A program made the position numbers and the translations under genes. A model generated the notes under the pieces. It was given only the letters and a program-made list of their open reading frames with translations. It searched no databases and was not told the DNA's origin. Below, piece by piece: positions 17,187-26,665 of a stretch of DNA of 64,000 bases (position 1 is its first letter; each line of letters begins with the position of its first letter). The stretch is from Paenibacillus sp. NFR01 (GTDB lineage Bacteria; Bacillota; Bacilli; Paenibacillales; Paenibacillaceae): assembly GCF_900111565.1 (NCBI RefSeq), contig NZ_FOIK01000007.1, forward strand, positions 3,939 to 67,938, read 5' to 3'.

Positions 17187-18500
17187 TTGAGTAAGGTTGG
17201 AAGAAACGAGTTATGCCCGTGCGGCAGCGGGATCAAATACAAAAAGTGCTGTCTGGGCAAAGAAACGTCCGCAGTAGAATCGATTTTGCGTCTGGTGACC
17301 CAGGATGACCCAGTCGTGCTGGGTACAGCGGCGATCGAAGCGGCAGCTGGCGCAGCGGTGGCGGCTGACGTTCCTGAACCAACGCTCAAGCTTACTTTGC
17401 CTAAGCTTAAGAAGCTGGTAACCGGCGAGCTGAGCTGGGAGCAGCCCTCCCATCAGGAGCTGGCGCTGCATTTGATCGACAAGATGCGCGAATCCTACGA
17501 CCGTGAGCTGATTTTCGAAGCGCTGGTGTTGTGGAACGGGTTCTCCCGGCACAACAAGCCGGCGGTGAAGAAGATGGGGTCGTTCTGTGCAGCGATTGAA
17601 TATTTGCTGTCGGAAGAATACGGCTTGAACGTCTCGCAGACAGAGCTTGCCGCCAAATACGAAGTGACTGCAGGCACGATCTCCCGTAAGGTGAAAGAAC
17701 TGCTGGGCTATGTGGAAGAGTTCGGCATGGGCGGCGATCTGCAGGCGCCGGCTTCGGCGCAGGGCGCCGGCAGCCCGAAGGAGCAAGCGCAGGCGCTGAT
17801 CTATCAGGCAATGGACACGCATGCCGCCAAACGCCGCGTGCAGTTGGCCGAAGCCGCGCTGAAGCTGTATCCGGACAGCGCCGACGCCTACCTGATTCTG
17901 GCCGAGGAGTGCGAGGATGAAGCGGAAGTGCGCGGGTTGCTGAAGGCAGGCATCGCCGCAGGTAAACGCGAACTCGGCGAACTCTTTTTCACCCAGCATA
18001 AAGGGCACTTCTGGGAGTTGAACGAGACCCGGCCGTATATCCGTGTCTGCAAGAGTTATGCCGAAGCCTGCTGGCTGGGCGGAGACGCCGCCGAAGCGGC
18101 TTCCATGCTGGAGCACATCCTGGAGCTGAGTCCCGGAGACAATGTCGGCGCCCGCTATCTGCTGATTGCCGCTTATCTGCACACGAACAAGCTGAATGAT
18201 GCGGAGCGGATCATCAAGAAATACGGAAAAGAAGACAATGCGGCAGCTTTCGCATACGCGCGGATGGTGCTGGAATATAAGAAGAACGGTCTGACCTCGC
18301 AGCTCAAAATGCTGTACCGCGTCGCCAAAGGCATTAACAAGCATGTCCCGGATTATCTGCTCGGCGTGAAGCGCCTGCCGAATAATTTGCCGGATTTTGT
18401 CGGTATGGGCGATTCCAATGAAGCGATCGAATATGTCATTATGCATTCCCGCCTGTGGGCCGGCATGCCGGAGCTGCTGAAGTGGATGCTGAAGCAATAA
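17187..18500 (+). CDS. SEC-C zinc-motif protein with TPR-like helices
   Basis: A 437-residue protein starting at TTG 17187 behind AAGGAGG. Residues 3-20 (VGRNELCPCGSGIKYKKC) form the SEC-C zinc-binding motif (C-x-C...CC), known from the SecA tail and many stand-alone proteins. A helix-turn-helix-like stretch follows at about 150-180 (ELAAKYEVTAGTISRKVKELLG). The C-terminal half has tetratricopeptide-like repeats such as LAEAALKLYPDSADAYLILAE. The combination suggests a regulatory or adaptor role; the partner is unknown. It forms its own unit between two terminators. Confidence 0.75.
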   Translation: MSKVGRNELCPCGSGIKYKKCCLGKETSAVESILRLVTQDDPVVLGTAAIEAAAGAAVAADVPEPTLKLTLPKLKKLVTGELSWEQPSHQELALHLIDKMRESYDRELIFEALVLWNGFSRHNKPAVKKMGSFCAAIEYLLSEEYGLNVSQTELAAKYEVTAGTISRKVKELLGYVEEFGMGGDLQAPASAQGAGSPKEQAQALIYQAMDTHAAKRRVQLAEAALKLYPDSADAYLILAEECEDEAEVRGLLKAGIAAGKRELGELFFTQHKGHFWELNETRPYIRVCKSYAEACWLGGDAAEAASMLEHILELSPGDNVGARYLLIAAYLHTNKLNDAERIIKKYGKEDNAAAFAYARMVLEYKKNGLTSQLKMLYRVAKGINKHVPDYLLGVKRLPNNLPDFVGMGDSNEAIEYVIMHSRLWAGMPELLKWMLKQ

Positions 18501-18532
18501 CGCCCGCATTATCTGCCAATATACAAAACGAG

Positions 18533-18567
18533 AAACCTGTGGCCTTTGCGGCTGCAGGTCTTTTTTC
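18533..18567 (+). terminator. Intrinsic terminator after the SEC-C gene
   Basis: The hairpin ACCTG-TGGCC/GGCTG-CAGGT with a TTTGC loop is followed by six T. Confidence 0.8.
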
Positions 18568-18604
18568 ACCCTTGCGAAAGCGTTTCGATGATCCGAGAAT
18601 TATG

Positions 18605-18634
18605 TTGACCCGCCGTTCTCCTTCTGGGTATATT
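18605..18634 (+). promoter_or_regulatory. Probable promoter of the XRE regulator gene
   Basis: TTGACC (18605-18610) is followed after 18 bp by TATATT (18629-18634), about 90 bp before the chosen start codon. Confidence 0.5.
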
Positions 18635-18725
18635 TGTAATACACTGGGAGATTTGCGCAAGGATCGGCGAACATCGGGCCTTTGTCATCATTTCCAAAAT
18701 GGGACCTTTAGGGGGTTGGTTAGGT

Positions 18726-20090
18726 TTGGACCACACAACCACGATTCGCACGGAGCTGAAGGATTTTATCGGACGGGAACGGCTTAGCTTCAGCCAGCTG
18801 GGTCAAAAAGCCGGATTAAATGCAGGTACGGTAAGTTCGATCCTAAAGGGAAGCCGCGTAATGTCCGTCGATCAGCTGGACCGGATGACCGCGGTGCTGG
18901 GCTACCCCGAAGGTTTTTTCTACGATGAATATCTTAGGGAATGCATGGTGGATACGGTTCCGAATTGGCGCCGGGTCAAGCCCTTCGTGCTGCGCTGCGC
19001 AGAGCTGGACAAGCTGGATTGCATCCGCCGGATGGTGCAAATGCTGCTGGATAATCTAATGTACTCCCCGCTGTTGTTCGAGGTGGCCGAGGTCTTTTTC
19101 TCAGAGGGGAAAAAGGAAGCGGCCGAGGTGCTGTACACCGGCGTGGCGGCCAGCGAACGCAGACAGCATTCCGAGCGGCTGGCTTTCTGCCAATACCGGT
19201 TATTCTCGCTGCGGCTGGGCCAGGACCCCAGTGCCAATCTGCAGGCCGCGCTACAATTCGAGCCTTATGTGGACCGCCTGGATGAAGTGGACCAGCTGGA
19301 CGCCTTGAAGGATCTGGCCAATACCTATCATCTGCTCCGCCGCTGGGACAAGGTAGACCGGATCGCCGAGGAGCTGGCCTATAAGGCCAAAATTCAGCTG
19401 CTGCTGACCAATCAGACCGGACGCAAGCGGCAGGAACCGCGTAAACAACCGGAGTACCCGCTGTTCTCTTATCTGGCGATATCCAATCTGCTTCGGGCCA
19501 ATGTGTGCGACGAACGGGGCGACCATGGCGTGGCGCTGCAGTGGGTCGATATCTCCACCGAGCTAAGTCTCGCAGAGGAGGATCATCAGGAGACGGCATA
19601 TTGGGTCGGACTCTTCATGGACTGGGCGCAGTCCAGCACCTATGTGACGAAGCTGATGTCCGGGGACGACAGCGTGTTGTGGGATTATGTGGCCCATATC
19701 GAAGCCAGAATCGAGAACCTGCCGATCGGCTTGCTGCATATTATACGTGCGGCCAACCAGTACGGGATGAACGTGGACAGCATTTTGCAGTATTTCGAAA
19801 AGGATCTGGCGGATTTGTCGGACAACCTGGTTACGGGCGTCAAATATACGGAACAGCTGATTAATGACCGCTGTGCCAATATGATGTATGAAATGGCCCG
19901 ATACCATTTTTCCCGTCAGCGGCATGTCCAAGGGCTGGTGTGCCTGACAAATGCATTGACCAAATACGCTTCCTTAAACGACAACGCCTGCATGCTGCGG
20001 TGCGTGAGGCTGTTCGAGCAGTACCGTGACTATGCCACGCCGGAAGCCGTGCAGGAATACCGCAGTATAATGGATTTGATGCCTGTGTAA
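18726..20090 (+). CDS. XRE-family regulator with long TPR-like C-terminus
   Basis: A 454-residue protein from TTG 18726; an ATG at 18699 would add nine residues, and AGGGGG lies ten bases before the TTG. Residues of about 8-60 form a helix-turn-helix of the Cro/XRE type (LSFSQLGQKAGLNAGTVSSILKG). The remaining 390 residues are helical with tetratricopeptide-like character. The architecture recalls Rap/PlcR-type regulators that sense peptides or partner proteins, but no cognate peptide gene is adjacent: the small gene downstream is Spo0E-like. The target is unknown. Confidence 0.75.
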   Translation: MDHTTTIRTELKDFIGRERLSFSQLGQKAGLNAGTVSSILKGSRVMSVDQLDRMTAVLGYPEGFFYDEYLRECMVDTVPNWRRVKPFVLRCAELDKLDCIRRMVQMLLDNLMYSPLLFEVAEVFFSEGKKEAAEVLYTGVAASERRQHSERLAFCQYRLFSLRLGQDPSANLQAALQFEPYVDRLDEVDQLDALKDLANTYHLLRRWDKVDRIAEELAYKAKIQLLLTNQTGRKRQEPRKQPEYPLFSYLAISNLLRANVCDERGDHGVALQWVDISTELSLAEEDHQETAYWVGLFMDWAQSSTYVTKLMSGDDSVLWDYVAHIEARIENLPIGLLHIIRAANQYGMNVDSILQYFEKDLADLSDNLVTGVKYTEQLINDRCANMMYEMARYHFSRQRHVQGLVCLTNALTKYASLNDNACMLRCVRLFEQYRDYATPEAVQEYRSIMDLMPV

Positions 20091-20101
20091 CGCATTGCGG
20101 T

Positions 20102-20139
20102 AAAGTTAAAGACCGGCCAAGCGGCCGGTCTTTAACTTT
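20102..20139. terminator. Perfect 17 bp stem terminator
   Basis: AAAGTTAAAGACCGGCC and its exact complement surround an AAGC loop. The A/T ends of the stem give T-rich tails on both strands, so it can act in either direction. Confidence 0.9.
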
Positions 20140-20220
20140 GTAAAATATTATATATGCAAATAATTATTATCCGAAATTAGGCATAACTCAGTATCATATT
20201 CAATTAAGGGGTGATAACAC

Positions 20221-20430
20221 ATGAGTATTGAAGAATCCTTGCGAAATGCCATGGAGGAAGTCCGCCGGGAGCTTAACAATCTCCAATACCAGTACGGCTT
20301 GGGACATCCTTGTTTTATCCGCCAATCCATGGTTTTGGACGAGCTCATCAACCAGTACAACCGGATGTTTTACGGGCAGACCCGAGAGTGTTTGCCGACG
20401 GTCAGCAATTTGCAATACGGGGGCTATTAA
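20221..20430 (+). CDS. Spo0E-like aspartyl-phosphate phosphatase
   Basis: A 69-residue two-helix peptide. The second helix has QSMVLDELINQYNR, matching the L-S-x2-LD-x-LI-x2-Y pattern of Spo0E-family phosphatases, which dephosphorylate Spo0A~P and delay sporulation. The first helix is ESLRNAMEEVRRELNNL. AAGGGGTGATA precedes the ATG, and a terminator follows directly, so it is monocistronic. Assignment is by motif only; the target response regulator is inferred from the family. Confidence 0.75.
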   Translation: MSIEESLRNAMEEVRRELNNLQYQYGLGHPCFIRQSMVLDELINQYNRMFYGQTRECLPTVSNLQYGGY

Positions 20431-20451
20431 TCCGGTCGACTCTGTTTGGCA

Positions 20452-20502
20452 TGAGGCTATTCTGATGCTGCAGCGGCTAAAACGGAATAGCCCTCTTTTT
20501 CC
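20452..20502 (+). terminator. Intrinsic terminator after the Spo0E-like gene
   Basis: Arms GAGGCTATTCTG and CGGAATAGCCCTC (one bulge, one wobble) with a CTGCAG-containing loop are followed by a T-run. Confidence 0.75.
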
Positions 20503-20800
20503 TATCCTCGAATGACGTCTAAATCTATTACTCCCTTCTGACATATAACCTTACTCCTGCAATTTGAATCAGCCGATGAATACAATCCTAAGGGAAAACT
20601 TCGCATTTTATAAATGAAAATGTTTGTTTATTCATGGAAATTTGTGAAAAAACATGACATGGTCACATTATTTTCACAGCTCACGGCGAAACGTTAAAGG
20701 GATGAAGAAGAGAATTGCCGAAATAAGTCGAAATAATGCGAGACTCACTACAGTATGCGTAGGAGTATTGCTTGAACTTTTAGGAGGAGGCGGAAACGCT

Positions 20801-22978
20801 ATGCCCTTGTGGAAAAGAAAGAATGAAAAGGCTGTGAGCGGCCCGCAGCCTGAGCTTATGGAATCGACTACGCACCCGCTGAACGGTGAAGCAGAGAACG
20901 GAAAACCTGCTGTACCCAAGCTGCCCAAAGCGATGCTCTCGCGATTCGCTCGGATGGGCATTCGCGGCAAATTGTTCGTGACGGTGCTGATGTCGGTGGG
21001 GGTTATCTTTGTAGCTGTCGCCGTCATTATTTACATCAATGCCAAGAACATCATCGTCGATGATTTGAATAGCTCCCTGACGTACGAGAAGACAGGAATC
21101 AGCGCCAAAATCGACCAGCTGCTTCAGCCGGCCTCGGACAGCGTGGGGCTGCTGAATGCCAATGCCTATGTCCGCGATTTCCTGACCCGGGTCCCTTCCG
21201 CCGATGCGCTGAAGGAAACCGAAGGCTATCCGGAATTCATCCAGACGCTTAAGCTGATCAAGAACGGGAACAAGAGTCTGCTTAATGTTTATGTCGGCGT
21301 GGCTTCCATCAACCGGCTGGTTACACAGGACGAGTTCGATCCGCCGGCCGATTACAATCTGAAGGAACGGGGCTGGTATGCGACTACCGCCAAGAACAAG
21401 CGTTTAACCGTCACCGATCCGTATATCGATGCCGCTACCGGCAAGATGGTCGTCAGCGTCAGCGCGCCGATCCTGAATCAGACCGGACAGCTGATCGGTG
21501 TCGCAGGCGCTGATATTGCCACCGACCAGATCATTGCGGCGCTCAGCTCTTTCCAGTACAACGACAGCGGATACGCATTATTGATCGACAAATCGGGTAC
21601 GTTTATTTACCACCCGAATACGGACAATATCCTGCTCAAGCAGATCCGCCTGCTGGGAAAAGACTGGGAGAAGGTCGGCGACCGGATGCTGCAATGGGGC
21701 TCCGACGTGTTCAAGACGACCGTGGACGGCGTCCCGAGCTATATCTCCTATGCCCCGGTGGTCGACAACCAATGGTCGGTAGCGCTTGTCGTTCCGCAGA
21801 AGGCGGCGGAACAGGAGCTGCAGAGCTTTGAGGTCATCTTTGTCATTTCGATTGCGGCTTCGCTTGTGCTGATGGCGCTGCTGCTGTATTTCGTCTCGAA
21901 CAGCATTCTGAAGCCGATTCCGCGGCTGACGGCAGCGTTCAAGCAGGCGATGGCCGGCGATCTGTCGGCACGGGCGAAGGTACGGGACAAAGGCGAGATC
22001 GGCCTGCTGGCCGACGGCTTCAACGATATGCTCTCGACGCAGCAGGCACTGATCTCCGAGATCAAGCGTACGTCGGAGAGCATCTCCGGCGCGGTGGACA
22101 ATACGGAGAAGAATGTATTTTCGCTTGACGTCAGCATCAACGATATTTCCGCGATTACCGAAGAGCTTTCGGCGGGTCTGCAGCAGACAGCCGCTTCAAT
22201 GGAAGAAATGAACGCCAGTACGACGGAATTCGAGCATGCCGTCGGCAGCATCGCCCATCAAGCGGAGCAAGGCGCAGTCGCCGCCCGCGAGATCAACGAA
22301 CGGGCGGAACGGCTCAAAACGGCTTCGCATCTGGCCCGCGAGCGCGCGGACGCCGCGTACCGGGAAGGACAACGCGATCTGCGCAGCGCGATCAAGCAGT
22401 CGCGGACGATCGGACAAATTAAAGTATTGTCCGATGCCATCCTTGAGATTGCCTCGCAGACCAATCTGCTCTCGCTGAACGCTTCCATTGAAGCGGCGCG
22501 GGCGGGCGAAGCCGGACGCGGCTTTGCCGTCGTAGCCGAGGAGATCCGCAAGCTGGCGGAGGGGGCGAGGGATACCGTGTCCGAGATTCAGGACGTCACG
22601 GAATCGGTGGTCCGCGCGGTCGCCGGCCTGGTGGGCAGCGCTGAAGGCATGCTGCAGTTCATGGACAGCCATGTGCAAAGCGACTACAACACGATGCAGA
22701 CGACCGGGGAGCAGTACAGCGAAGATGCCCGGTACATCGAGAAGCTAATGACCGGCTTCAGCGAGACGTCGGGGCAGTTGCTCGTATCGATTCAGAGCAT
22801 GCTGACCGCGATCGGCGAGACCAGCATTGCAACCGGCGAAGGTGCGGAGGGCGCAAGCAGCATCGCTGCCCAAGCCGAGCAGATCATCGGCAAATCCGGC
22901 GGCATCGTTACGGAGATGGAAGAGATCCGCCACAGCGCTTCCGAGCTGCTCAAAGCGGTCTCACGCTTCAAGGCATAA
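20801..22978 (+). CDS. Methyl-accepting chemotaxis protein (dCache-HAMP)
   Basis: A 725-residue receptor. ATG 20801 sits behind TAGGAGGAGG; an earlier in-frame ATG at 20654 has no such site. A polar N-terminal tail of about 55 residues precedes transmembrane helix 1 (58-79). The extracellular double-Cache sensor follows (NLKERGWYATTA, YALLIDKSGTFIYHP), then helix 2 at about 343-366, a HAMP domain (RLTAAFKQAMAGDLSARAKV) and the signalling domain with its hairpin tip LNASIEAARAGEAGRGFAVV. It should control flagellar motion through CheA; dCache ligands are often amino acids or other small metabolites. A GCCGAAAT stretch at 20717 resembles a sigma-D -10, but the -35 spacing is off. Confidence 0.92.
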   Translation: MPLWKRKNEKAVSGPQPELMESTTHPLNGEAENGKPAVPKLPKAMLSRFARMGIRGKLFVTVLMSVGVIFVAVAVIIYINAKNIIVDDLNSSLTYEKTGISAKIDQLLQPASDSVGLLNANAYVRDFLTRVPSADALKETEGYPEFIQTLKLIKNGNKSLLNVYVGVASINRLVTQDEFDPPADYNLKERGWYATTAKNKRLTVTDPYIDAATGKMVVSVSAPILNQTGQLIGVAGADIATDQIIAALSSFQYNDSGYALLIDKSGTFIYHPNTDNILLKQIRLLGKDWEKVGDRMLQWGSDVFKTTVDGVPSYISYAPVVDNQWSVALVVPQKAAEQELQSFEVIFVISIAASLVLMALLLYFVSNSILKPIPRLTAAFKQAMAGDLSARAKVRDKGEIGLLADGFNDMLSTQQALISEIKRTSESISGAVDNTEKNVFSLDVSINDISAITEELSAGLQQTAASMEEMNASTTEFEHAVGSIAHQAEQGAVAAREINERAERLKTASHLARERADAAYREGQRDLRSAIKQSRTIGQIKVLSDAILEIASQTNLLSLNASIEAARAGEAGRGFAVVAEEIRKLAEGARDTVSEIQDVTESVVRAVAGLVGSAEGMLQFMDSHVQSDYNTMQTTGEQYSEDARYIEKLMTGFSETSGQLLVSIQSMLTAIGETSIATGEGAEGASSIAAQAEQIIGKSGGIVTEMEEIRHSASELLKAVSRFKA

Positions 22979-22998
22979 AACATTTATCGCCTTAAATG

Positions 22999-23038
22999 AA
23001 CAGCCGCGTCTTCCTTGAGGGAACTCGCGGCTGTTTTT
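22999..23038 (+). terminator. Intrinsic terminator after the chemoreceptor gene
   Basis: Arms ACAGCCGCG and CGCGGCTGT with a loop of about 18 nt, then six T. Confidence 0.85.
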
Positions 23039-23061
23039 TGTGTTTCCACGGAGGACAATGC

Positions 23062-23090
23062 TTGAAAAAAAAGCCGTATAAGAGTATGTT
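23062..23090 (+). promoter_or_regulatory. Promoter of ilvA
   Basis: TTGAAA (23062-23067), 17 bp, TATGTT (23085-23090), located 45 bp before the ilvA start. The leader is too short for a T-box. Confidence 0.6.
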
Positions 23091-23135
23091 ACAAGAAGCG
23101 TATTGATAAGTTAGAGACAGTGAGGCGAGGAAGAC

Positions 23136-24398
23136 ATGAGAGAAGGCGAAGGCCGTATCGTTGGAATGGAAGATATCGTGCGGGCGCATCATGTGCTGCG
23201 GGAGGTTATTGTCCGCACGCCGCTGCAGCTTGACGCGGTGCTGTCGGCCAAATACGGCTGCAGCGTGTATTTGAAACGCGAGGACCTGCAGATTGTCCGG
23301 TCGTTTAAAATCCGCGGCGCATACAATATGATCCGCAGCTTGTCCGAAGAAGACCGTAAGAAGGGCATCGTCTGCGCGAGCGCCGGAAACCATGCGCAAG
23401 GCGTGGCGTATTCCTGCAAAGCGCTCGGCATTAAAGGCAAAGTCTACATGCCATCCACTACGCCTAACCAGAAGATCAAGCAAGTCCGGCGCTTTGGCGG
23501 GGAGTTTGTGGAAGTGATTCTGAAGGGCGATACGTTTGACGATGCCTATGACGAGGCCCTGCAGGCCTGCATCGACCATGGCATGACGCTGATCCATCCG
23601 TTTGACGAGCCGCGGATTATCGCTGGCAACGGGACGATTGCCATGGAAGTCATGGAGAGCATGGACAAGCCGGCCGATTTCGTGTTCGTAACCATCGGTG
23701 GAGGCGGACTGGCCGCCGGCGTCGCTACTTATGTGAAGACCGTTAGCCCCTCGACGAAGGTGATCGGCGTAGAGCCGTCCGGCGCGGCTTCGATGAGCGA
23801 AGCGATCCAGCGCGGCGAAGTGGTCACCCTGCAGGAGATCAACAAATTCGTCGACGGCGCGGCGGTGAAACGGGTCGGCGGCTTGACATACGATATTTGC
23901 GCCCGCCAGCTGGACGATGTGGTGAAGGTTCCGGAAGGCAAAGCCTGCACCACAATCCTGGAAATGTACAACGAGAACGCCATCGTGGTGGAGCCGGCCG
24001 GCTCGCTGCCGATTGCCGCGCTGGATCTGTACCGGGACAAGATTGTCGGCAAGACGGTGGTCTGCATCGTCAGCGGCGGCAACAACGACATCGACCGGAT
24101 GCAGGAGATCAAGGAACGTTCGATGATCTATGAGGGACTGAAGCATTACTTCATGATCAACTTCCCGCAGCGTGCGGGAGCGCTCCGCGAATTCCTGAGC
24201 AGCGTGCTCGGCCCGAACGACGACATCACAAGGTTCGAATATACGAAGAAAAACGATAAAGAGAACGGTCCCGCCCTCGTGGGCATTGAGCTGCTGCAGC
24301 GCGAAGATTACACGCCGCTGATTGAGCGGATGCAGGCGAAGGGCGTTGATTTCACGGAGATCAACAAGGACGTCAATTTGTTCAACATGCTGATCTGA
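23136..24398 (+). CDS. ilvA: Threonine ammonia-lyase (threonine dehydratase)
   Basis: A 420-residue PLP enzyme that deaminates threonine to 2-oxobutanoate, the first step of isoleucine synthesis. The PLP lysine lies in VRSFKIRGAYN, the glycine loop is VTIGGGGLAAGV, and SGGNNDIDR closes the catalytic domain. From about residue 330 a single ACT-like regulatory domain follows (HYFMINFPQRAGALREFLS), typical of the Bacillus biosynthetic enzyme that isoleucine inhibits. It stands alone, flanked by terminators; the ilv-leu genes are not nearby. Confidence 0.93.
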   Translation: MREGEGRIVGMEDIVRAHHVLREVIVRTPLQLDAVLSAKYGCSVYLKREDLQIVRSFKIRGAYNMIRSLSEEDRKKGIVCASAGNHAQGVAYSCKALGIKGKVYMPSTTPNQKIKQVRRFGGEFVEVILKGDTFDDAYDEALQACIDHGMTLIHPFDEPRIIAGNGTIAMEVMESMDKPADFVFVTIGGGGLAAGVATYVKTVSPSTKVIGVEPSGAASMSEAIQRGEVVTLQEINKFVDGAAVKRVGGLTYDICARQLDDVVKVPEGKACTTILEMYNENAIVVEPAGSLPIAALDLYRDKIVGKTVVCIVSGGNNDIDRMQEIKERSMIYEGLKHYFMINFPQRAGALREFLSSVLGPNDDITRFEYTKKNDKENGPALVGIELLQREDYTPLIERMQAKGVDFTEINKDVNLFNMLI

Positions 24399-24413
24399 GT
24401 TTCTCTATAAATC

Positions 24414-24461
24414 AAACTGCCCCATACCGCCGCTAACCGGCGTGTATGGGGCAGTTTTTGG
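24414..24461. terminator. Bidirectional terminator between convergent genes
   Basis: Arms AAACTGCCCCATAC and GTATGGGGCAGTTT surround an inner CGCCG/CGGCG stem. A-rich and T-rich ends on both sides let it serve ilvA on the plus strand and the secreted-protein gene on the minus strand. Confidence 0.88.
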
Positions 24462-24473
24462 TTTATCGGGCGG

Positions 24474-25400
24474 TTATTTCTGCGAGAGTGGAACCTGTTC
24501 CTTCAAATACTGCAGTACCGCGTCGTCCTGCTTGTAGCCGTTCTCCTTCAGCAGCTTCATCAGGCCGTCCAGCTTCTTCAGGAACGGGCTGTCACTGTCC
24601 GGATATTTGGCGAGAATCCCGGCATAGGCCTTCTGCGCCTCCAGATCCATCTCCAGATTATCATAATGGAACAGCGGCGTATTGTTTAACCCGTAGAACG
24701 TATTCAGAACATAATTCTGGTATAACGCCTTTACGGCGGCGTAACGGTTGGATTTCGGATAGTTCAACGTGAATTTCTCCTGAGTCAGCGTCCGTGCGGT
24801 GACATCGGCCCACGAGATGATCAGCCCGTTGTCCTTGGCAGGCGGCAGATCCGATTCGGCAGCCATAATGCTGATATAATCGCGGATGTCCGCCGTCACG
24901 TACAGCTTGTATTTGCGGTAGGCGGCATAATCGATCACCGGGAAAAAGCTGCCTTCGGCCGTCTCGATTTTGTAGCCGCTCTCCGCCGCGCTTTTCAATA
25001 GGGACTGCAGCGCAGGATCGGACGCCGCCGAGATCAATCCCGACATGCTGATGCCCGGCTTGTAGATCGCCGTCAGCTTCCGCTGGACCGCCGGGCTGCT
25101 CAACTTGTCCTGCCAGGCGGGGAGCAGTGCCTTATGAAGGTTCTCCAGCTTCAGCGCCAGAACGGTCGCCCGGTACGACCCGACGGCATAAATATTGCCG
25201 TTCAAATACTGGATGGCCTGCGGCAGCTTGCCGGATGCCAGAAGCGGCAGCGCTCCCTGATAGACGGCTTCGGCATGGCTGGTCGTCTGGGACGAAACAG
25301 AAGCCGGCGCGGCTTGAACGGCCGCAGGCAGAGTCATGGCGGTAGTGGTTCCGAGAAGGATGACGGTAAGGGCGGCAGTAAAGACCCGTTGCTTCTTCAT
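24474..25400 (-). CDS. Secreted protein of unknown function
   Basis: A 308-residue protein with a typical signal peptide (KKQR, a hydrophobic core, then AVQAAPAS, cleavage likely near residue 31). A GGGAGG site precedes the start. The mature part is soluble and helical, with aromatic-rich segments such as IDYAAYRKYKLYVTADIRDY and no catalytic motif I recognise. It is followed on the same strand by the shared terminator, and preceded 40 bp upstream by the DUF1129 gene, so the two may be co-transcribed. Confidence 0.7.
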   Translation of the reverse strand: MKKQRVFTAALTVILLGTTTAMTLPAAVQAAPASVSSQTTSHAEAVYQGALPLLASGKLPQAIQYLNGNIYAVGSYRATVLALKLENLHKALLPAWQDKLSSPAVQRKLTAIYKPGISMSGLISAASDPALQSLLKSAAESGYKIETAEGSFFPVIDYAAYRKYKLYVTADIRDYISIMAAESDLPPAKDNGLIISWADVTARTLTQEKFTLNYPKSNRYAAVKALYQNYVLNTFYGLNNTPLFHYDNLEMDLEAQKAYAGILAKYPDSDSPFLKKLDGLMKLLKENGYKQDDAVLQYLKEQVPLSQK

Positions 25401-25440
25401 AAGGCGTTTCCTCCCGATAGAATAATGAAGTTAGTCTGAA

Positions 25441-26103
25441 CTAAGAACGGAAGAAGATAAACTTCAATCCCAGCCCGCCTACAACGGCCAGCGCAAGACT
25501 GACCCAGGGCGAAATCGTAATGACCGGGAACAGCTTGTCCAGGAAGAGGCCGGCAAAAATAACGACGACGGAAAGGGCGACATAGATGCCGAGTCCCTTG
25601 ATGTCAAACGTCCTCTGTTTCGGCGCATCGTTGTCCGAGAGGGAGCCGAGCCATTTCAGCAGCAATTGGATGAGCACGATGGAGCCGACGGGAACCGCCA
25701 GCAGCGTGAACAGGCTGATGCTGCCGAAATGTCCGGCTGCCCCGCTCTCCCAAATGGAGATGAGCCCGAGGACGGCGAGGGCGGCAAAGAGGCAGGTTAA
25801 GGCCGCCCAGGGAATAAGCGCATATGGATAGGCGGCGCTGCGCGGCTTGCGTTCCGGCTTGCTGTTCATCAGCTCGCGGAAATAATCCTCCGGCTGCTCG
25901 CCGAATACCTGCTTGGCGTTTTTGCCTTTCTTTTGCTCTCGGAGCAGCAGCTCGGCCGCTTCCAGCAGCAGTGTTTCCGCCTGGATGCGGTCCACGCGGC
26001 TCGCCCGCAGCGCCAGCAGCATATCTTCATAATAAGAACGGTTAAAAGGCGTCATTTGTTCCCGTAGAATATTATTTTGTTTGATCATTTCTTTGACGTT
26101 CAT
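25441..26103 (-). CDS. DUF1129 family membrane protein
   Basis: A 220-residue protein with a soluble N-terminal third (NVKEMIKQNNILREQM, then a helical LLLEAAELLLREQKKG region) and about four hydrophobic segments in the remainder. The layout fits the DUF1129 family of Bacillales, whose function is unknown. I chose ATG at 26103 because homologues usually begin close to this point; an in-frame ATG at 26139 is possible, and the GGAGGT site lies 13 bases from the chosen codon. It probably shares a transcript with the secreted protein downstream. Confidence 0.65.
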   Translation of the reverse strand: MNVKEMIKQNNILREQMTPFNRSYYEDMLLALRASRVDRIQAETLLLEAAELLLREQKKGKNAKQVFGEQPEDYFRELMNSKPERKPRSAAYPYALIPWAALTCLFAALAVLGLISIWESGAAGHFGSISLFTLLAVPVGSIVLIQLLLKWLGSLSDNDAPKQRTFDIKGLGIYVALSVVVIFAGLFLDKLFPVITISPWVSLALAVVGGLGLKFIFFRS

Positions 26104-26280
26104 AAGCCGGCAGTAAACCTCCAGAAATAAAATAGGCATGGCCTATCCTCTAGAGTATACGTAACGGATGCGGAGTGCAAGGACATCCATTTTGCCCGCC
26201 TAATGAATAAACGGGGTGCAGGAGTGAACACTGATAATGCAGTTGCTTCAGATCACTCTTGGAGGAAGGCAGGGAGCGTT

Positions 26281-26469
26281 ATGGGACAAAACAAGAAACA
26301 AGATTCCGAAAAGTTTATGGGCGACGGATTTGACAGCGGCGGATATGAGACGGGAGATTGGGGCGGCTCAGACGGCTTCAGCCTCTGGGATTCCGCTGTA
26401 GGACACGGGTTTGAAGACTGGGAAGGCCGTCAGGAGACCCACGACATGGTAAACGACAGCTACGATTGA
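26281..26469 (+). CDS. Small acidic, glycine-rich hypothetical protein
   Basis: A 62-residue soluble protein, acidic, with Gly-Gly and Trp-rich turns (GDGFDSGGYETGDWGGSDGF). ATG 26281 is chosen because GGGAG lies five bases upstream; in-frame starts at 26203 and 26224 would extend it. The function is not recognisable. It is divergent from the DUF1129 gene and closed by a terminator 20 bp downstream, which supports a real short transcript. Confidence 0.55.
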   Translation: MGQNKKQDSEKFMGDGFDSGGYETGDWGGSDGFSLWDSAVGHGFEDWEGRQETHDMVNDSYD

Positions 26470-26490
26470 CCCCATCGCCGGGTACGCTGG

Positions 26491-26528
26491 ACCTCACTTG
26501 TTCCTTCAAGGGCAAGTGGGGTTTTTTC
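26491..26528 (+). terminator. Intrinsic terminator after the small acidic gene
   Basis: Arms CCTCACTTG and CAAGTGGGG with a loop of about 12 nt, then six T. Confidence 0.85.
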
Positions 26529-26563
26529 TTGCGTGAATGTCCATAGGCGGAGGGCGCAGGCTG

Positions 26564-26591
26564 TTGACATTCGGGCAGCGGAGCGTATAAT
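26564..26591 (+). promoter_or_regulatory. Consensus sigma-A promoter of the hydrolase gene
   Basis: TTGACA (26564-26569) and TATAAT (26586-26591) with a 16 bp spacer: both hexamers are perfect. The start codon follows 75 bp downstream. Confidence 0.85.
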
Positions 26592-26665
26592 AGAAATAAA
26601 ATCATACTATTTTAATCGGAATTATTATAAATTAAAAGGATTGGCATTTTGGAGGAGGATTCGCG

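Noticed and set aside
22979..23135. T-box or other riboswitch ahead of ilvA
   Set aside because: The leader between the promoter and the start is about 45 bp, with no specifier loop or antiterminator bulge sequence.
25134..25439. Plus-strand frames antisense to the secreted protein gene
   Set aside because: They overlap the signal peptide and ribosome binding site of the better-supported minus-strand gene.
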